Shown in pieces: positions 60,451-64,000 of a DNA stretch of 64,000 nucleotides. The translations under genes were made by a program, and so were the position numbers. This DNA comes from Uliginosibacterium paludis (GTDB lineage: Bacteria; Pseudomonadota; Gammaproteobacteria; Burkholderiales; Rhodocyclaceae), in assembly GCF_039631355.1 (NCBI RefSeq), contig NZ_JBDIVF010000005.1:1-64000 (forward strand). The letters run 5' to 3'. Within the stretch, counting starts at the first letter, position 1, and every line of letters begins with the position of its first letter. The notes under the pieces were generated by a model. That model made no database searches and was not told where the DNA came from. It worked only from the letters and a program-made list of their open reading frames with translations.

Positions 60451-61800
60451 TCAGGCCTGCAGGCTCTGCTTCAGCGCATCCAGTGTTGCGGTGCCCAGCC
60501 ACTGGCATTGTGCCTCGTCCAGCACATAGGGCGGCATCCAGTAGACCGTATTGCCGATGGGGCGCAGGAGCAGGCCCTGAGCGAGTGCCGCGGTGTGGAA
60601 GCGGCGCGCGAAGCCGGGGGCAGCGTCCACGTCGAACGCGAGGATCATGCCCTGCTGGCGCAGGTGGCGCACCGCCGGGTGCGCGGCGATCGGCGCGGCT
60701 GCGCGGGCCAGCCAGGCGGCGCGTTCGAGGTTCTGCGCCAGCACCTGCTCGTCGCGGAAGATTTCCAGCGTGGCCAGGGCGGCCGTGCAGGCCAGCGCGT
60801 TGCCGGTGTAGGAGTGGGAATGCAGGAAGCCGCGCGCCACCTCGTCGGCGTAGAAAGCCTGATAGACGCTTTCGGTGGTGAGCACCAGCGAGAGCGGCAG
60901 GTAGCCGCCGGAGATGCCTTTCGAGATGCACAGGAAATCCGGCCAGAAGTTTGACGGCCTCTCCCCCGACCCCTCTCCCGAGGAGCGGGGCGCGGCGTGC
61001 TCCATCGCGAAGAATTTGCCGCTGCGGCCGCAGCCGACGGCGATCTCGTCGGCGATCAGATGCACTTCATATTGGTCGCAGAGGGTGCGGGCGCGGCGCA
61101 GGTATTCGGGGTCATACATCGCCATGCCGGTCGCGCATTGCACCAGGGGCTCGACGATCAGCGCGGCCGTTTCATGATGGTGTTCGGCCAAAAAGGCTTC
61201 GAGCGCGGCGGCCGCATGGATGGCCACGTCAGCCGCGGATTCGCCCGGCTCGGCGGCGCGGGCGTCGGGCGAAGCGACGGTGGCGGCAGCGCGCACCAGC
61301 GGCGCGTAGGCCTCCCGGAAGAGGGCGATGTCGGTCACCGCCAGCGCGCCCACGGTCTCACCGTGATAGCTGCCGGCCAGACTCACGAAGCGCGTCTTCG
61401 CGGGCCTGCCGCTGTTGCGCCAGTAATGCACGCTCATCTTCAGCGCGATCTCGGTGGCCGAGGCGCCGTCAGACGCGTAGAAGGCGTGGCCCAGCGCGTG
61501 GCCGGTGAGGGCTGAGAGTTCTTCGGAGAGGCGCACCACCGGCTCGTGCGTGAAGCCGGCGAGGATCACGTGCTCGAGCTTTTCCATCTGCTCGGCGAGG
61601 CGCCGGTTGATGTGCGCGTTGCAGTGGCCGAAGAGATTCACCCACCAGGAGCTGACGGCATCCAGATAGCGGCGGCCATCCTCGGCCACCAGCCACGGCC
61701 CTTCACCGCGCGCAATCGCGATCAGCGGCAGGGTTTCGTGCTGTTTCATCTGCGTGCAGGGGTGCCAGACTGCGGCGAGCGAGCGGTCAAGCAGGGACAT
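60451..61800 (-). CDS. bioA: Adenosylmethionine-8-amino-7-oxononanoate aminotransferase (biotin synthesis)
   Basis: 449 residues. BioA hallmarks are RSLAAVWHPCTQMKQHETLP, the cofactor region FYASDGASATEIALKMSVHY, AGSYHGETVGALAVTDIALF, AD-E in HLIADEIAVGCGRSGKFFAM, the PLP-lysine in DFLCISKGISGGYLPLSLVL and the C-terminal LRPIGNTVYWMPPYVL. Between HAA and WPDF it carries about 15 extra residues (PRSSGEGSGERPSNF) that other BioA proteins lack, encoded by a repeat-like DNA insertion at 60946-60990. The insert sits on a loop before the catalytic Lys and keeps the frame, so the enzyme may still work. Confidence 0.93.
   Translation of the reverse strand: MSLLDRSLAAVWHPCTQMKQHETLPLIAIARGEGPWLVAEDGRRYLDAVSSWWVNLFGHCNAHINRRLAEQMEKLEHVILAGFTHEPVVRLSEELSALTGHALGHAFYASDGASATEIALKMSVHYWRNSGRPAKTRFVSLAGSYHGETVGALAVTDIALFREAYAPLVRAAATVASPDARAAEPGESAADVAIHAAAALEAFLAEHHHETAALIVEPLVQCATGMAMYDPEYLRRARTLCDQYEVHLIADEIAVGCGRSGKFFAMEHAAPRSSGEGSGERPSNFWPDFLCISKGISGGYLPLSLVLTTESVYQAFYADEVARGFLHSHSYTGNALACTAALATLEIFRDEQVLAQNLERAAWLARAAAPIAAHPAVRHLRQQGMILAFDVDAAPGFARRFHTAALAQGLLLRPIGNTVYWMPPYVLDEAQCQWLGTATLDALKQSLQA
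60946..60990. repeat. In-frame repeat-like insertion within bioA
   Basis: A 45-base segment includes CCTCTCCCCCGACCCCTCTC and then CCGAGGAGCGGGG, which resembles widespread intergenic CTCTCCCC-type palindromic repeats of proteobacteria. It has exactly 15 codons and no stop. Boundaries are inferred from comparison with the usual BioA sequence from memory. Confidence 0.6.
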
Positions 61801-61901
61801 GGCTATCGTCGTGATTGAAGCGGAGCGGCGAGTCTACGAGTCGGGGCGGGTGGAGGGAAGCGTTATCATGTGCGCCTGCCCAGCCTGAAATCCGTCCATC
61901 C

Positions 61902-62678
61902 ATGCTGATCGTCGTCTCTCCCGCCAAGTCCCTTGATTACGAGCGTCCGCTGCCCGTCACCAAACATACCCAGCCGGCCTTTCTTGATCGCAGCGAGGCC
62001 CTGATCGGCCTGCTGCGTGAAAAGAGTCCGCTCGAGATCAGCCGGCTGATGTCCATTTCGGACACACTGGCGACCCTGAACGTGACCCGCTACGCCGAGT
62101 GGCACCGGCCTTTCAGCGCAAGGAATGCGCGTCAGGCAATGTTTGCCTTCGATGGTGACGTCTATGAAGGGCTGGATGCTTTCACCTTCAGCGAGGCACA
62201 GATCGCTTTCGCCCAGGAACATTTCCGGATGCTGTCCGGCTTGTATGGCGTGCTGCGCCCGCTGGATCTGATGCAGCCCTACCGCCTGGAAATGGGCACG
62301 AAGCTCGCCAACCCGGCGGGCAAGGATCTCTACGCTTTCTGGGGCGACACGATTACCGAGGCGCTGGCTGCAGAGCTTGCCCGCCAGAAAACACCACCTG
62401 TGCTGGTGAATCTGGCCTCCGAAGAGTATTTCAAGGCGGTCCGGCCGAAGAAGCTGGCGGCGCGCGTGATCACGCCGGTCTTCGAGGAGAGGAAGGGGAG
62501 CGGCTGGAAGATCGTGAGCTTCTATGCCAAGCGCGCGCGCGGCCTGATGAGCCGTTATGCCATTGTCAATGCCCTGACCGACCCCGAGGCGCTCAAGGCC
62601 TTCGATCTGGAGGGCTACGCCTGGTCCGCCGCTGCGTCCGAGGGCGACCGCTGGGTGTTCCGCCGTGAGGCCAACTGA
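61902..62678 (+). CDS. yaaA: YaaA/UPF0246 family peroxide-stress protein
   Basis: 258 residues with the family opening MLIVVSPAKSLDYERPLP. Further blocks are QAMFAFDGDVYEGLDAFTFS, GLYGVLRPLDLMQPYRLEMG, LVNLASEEYFKAVRP and FYAKRARGLMSRYAIVNALT. In E. coli YaaA lowers free iron during oxidative stress and binds DNA. An upstream in-frame extension is rejected because the family start is at MLIVVSPAK. Confidence 0.95.
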   Translation: MLIVVSPAKSLDYERPLPVTKHTQPAFLDRSEALIGLLREKSPLEISRLMSISDTLATLNVTRYAEWHRPFSARNARQAMFAFDGDVYEGLDAFTFSEAQIAFAQEHFRMLSGLYGVLRPLDLMQPYRLEMGTKLANPAGKDLYAFWGDTITEALAAELARQKTPPVLVNLASEEYFKAVRPKKLAARVITPVFEERKGSGWKIVSFYAKRARGLMSRYAIVNALTDPEALKAFDLEGYAWSAAASEGDRWVFRREAN

Positions 62679-62705
62679 TTTCCGACTGACGACTTTCCAT
62701 TTCCC

Positions 62706-63833
62706 ATGATCTCTATCAGCAGCCAGTTTGACAGCGGCAACATCGAAGTCCGCGATGCGTCCAATCCATCCGATATCCGCCTGGCGATCCGCCATGATGC
62801 GGGCGGCGTTTTCATGCAGTGGTTCCATTTCCGGCTGCACGGCGTGCGGGGCCAGCGCCTCAGGCTGGTGATCGAGAACGCCGGTGACTGCAGCTATGCC
62901 GACGGCTGGCACGGCTACCGCTGTGCCGCGAGTTACGACCGGGCGGACTGGTTCCGGATTGCAGACACCTTCTATGACGGGCGGGAGCTGGTCATCGAGT
63001 TCACGCCGGAGCAGGACACGGTCTGGCTGGCTTACTTCGAGCCCTATTCGCAGGAGCGCCGGCTCGATTTTCTCGGCCGCTGCGCCTGCTCGCCGCTGGT
63101 GCAGGTGGAATGCATCGGAACGAGCCTGCAGGGGCGGGACCTCGATGTGCTGCATATCGGCAGCGGGCCGCGGCAGATCTGGGCACAGGCGCGCCAGCAC
63201 CCTGGCGAGAGCATGGCCGAATGGTTCATGGAAGGGCTGATCGAGCGCCTGCTCGATGCAGCCGATCCGGTCGCGCGCGAACTGCGGGAGCGCGCCAGCT
63301 TCCACCTGATTCCTAACATCAATCCGGATGGCAGCGTGCTGGGCCATCTGCGCAGCAATGCTGCCGGCATCAACCTCAACCGCGAATGGCATGCGCCGAC
63401 GCTTGCGCAAAGCCCCGAGGTGCTGCATGCCCAGGCCGCGATGAGGAAGATCGGCGCCGAGCTCTTCCTCGACATTCATGGCGACGAGACGCTGCCCTAT
63501 GTCTTCATCGACGGCAGCCACATGGTGCCGGGCTATGGCGAGCGCAATCTGGCACTGCAGGCGGCATTCCTCGAGAACCTCAAGCGCGCGAGCCCGGATT
63601 TCCAGACCGAACACGGCTACCGCGATGACCGCTTCACCGGTGAGATGATGACGCTGTGCTCGAAGTGGGCGGCAGCGACCTTCGGCTGTGTGGCGCTCAC
63701 GCTGGAAATGCCCTTCAAGGACAACGCCAATGCGCCGGATCCGCGGACCGGCTGGAATGGCGCGCGAAGCAAGCGGCTGGGTGCTGCCTTCCTGCAGCCC
63801 ATCCTTGATCATCTCCGGCTGCTGGCAGACTGA
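62706..63833 (+). CDS. M14-family cytosolic carboxypeptidase
   Basis: 375 residues. An N-terminal beta domain (about 1-125, WFHFRLHGVRGQRLRLVIEN, WHGYRCAASYDRADWFRI) is typical of the cytosolic carboxypeptidase (CCP) group. The catalytic M14 domain has HPGESMAEW (zinc His and Glu), DIHGDET (zinc His) and the general base Glu in VALTLEMPFKDN. INPDGSVLGHLRSNAAGINL fits the Asn-Arg substrate-binding pair. Bacterial relatives cleave C-terminal residues from peptides; the substrate is unknown. Confidence 0.93.
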   Translation: MISISSQFDSGNIEVRDASNPSDIRLAIRHDAGGVFMQWFHFRLHGVRGQRLRLVIENAGDCSYADGWHGYRCAASYDRADWFRIADTFYDGRELVIEFTPEQDTVWLAYFEPYSQERRLDFLGRCACSPLVQVECIGTSLQGRDLDVLHIGSGPRQIWAQARQHPGESMAEWFMEGLIERLLDAADPVARELRERASFHLIPNINPDGSVLGHLRSNAAGINLNREWHAPTLAQSPEVLHAQAAMRKIGAELFLDIHGDETLPYVFIDGSHMVPGYGERNLALQAAFLENLKRASPDFQTEHGYRDDRFTGEMMTLCSKWAAATFGCVALTLEMPFKDNANAPDPRTGWNGARSKRLGAAFLQPILDHLRLLAD

Positions 63834-63993
63834 GCCGGGGGCTGGCAGGGCGTGTTTCTGCACGTTCGTCGGGCGGGGCGTGCCCGGTCAGGCTGATGCA
63901 AGCTTGGGCCGGGGTGCGAGGAGGAGAATCCGCGGCGCCGCATTCACTCAGCAAGGAATGCGGCTCTCCCCCTCTCATCCGAAGGAGCTTTGC

Positions 63994-64000
63994 ATGAAAT
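63994..64000 (+). CDS. Start of a gene cut by the right edge
   Basis: AAGGAG lies seven bases before an ATG (ATGAAAT), which suggests a coding start. Only two codons are inside the window, so nothing can be said of the product. Confidence 0.4.

Overview
The window is a GC-rich chromosomal stretch from a proteobacterium. An nifL-nifA pair, an rnfABCDGEH operon, a nifW-nifZ-nifM block, QueD, PHA phasin-like and YihY genes, and dense two-component and chemoreceptor genes together suggest a diazotrophic, motile betaproteobacterium of the Azoarcus/Dechloromonas (Rhodocyclales) kind. The taxon is inferred from gene content only. No phage, insertion sequence, CRISPR array or rRNA gene was seen.

Layout. 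1-12 kb holds a 5'-truncated diguanylate cyclase, a soluble chemoreceptor with a LacI-like sensor, a LytS/LytTR two-component system preceded by three single-helix microprotein genes, and housekeeping or unknown genes. 12-24.3 kb is a nitrogen-fixation accessory region. nifLA is read leftward. The rnf electron-transport operon is read rightward behind a NifA-type upstream site and a sigma-54 promoter. A GNAT gene follows, and then a leftward operon nifV-like/nifW/nifZ/nifM behind its own sigma-54 promoter. The structural genes nifHDK are not in the window.

24.4-35 kb holds a FIST sensor with a histidine kinase, a repeat-containing lipoprotein, rlmD, a Bax-inhibitor-1 protein, a TetR/MBL-fold pair with matching operators, and a classical membrane chemoreceptor with a sigma-28-like promoter. 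35-38.2 kb holds four tRNA genes (Ser-UGA, Ser-GCU, two identical Arg-ACG), queD, an XRE regulator and lysC.

38.6-58 kb starts with yihY, a phosphoesterase and a lipid kinase. It then becomes a long envelope/stress block: two UPF0391 peptides, a ferritin-like protein, a phospholipase D lipoprotein, two BON proteins, CsbD, an AsmA-like protein and YqjD/YqjE/YqjK-like proteins. Interleaved with these are a CHASE3 kinase, a NarL regulator, a lone receiver, and a leftward module of hybrid kinase, CheR, CheB and receiver-kinase. A 9-base motif (TGTCCTACA) recurs upstream of several of these genes. 58-64 kb carries a secreted cysteine-repeat protein, TspO, a Nudix hydrolase, a LapA-like protein, bioA (with an in-frame repeat insertion), yaaA and an M14 carboxypeptidase.

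The most unusual items are the nifV-like gene lacking most catalytic residues, the LacI-sensor/MCP fusion, the microprotein array beside the LytS kinase, the CheB/CheR module lacking a receptor and CheA, and the repeat inside bioA.
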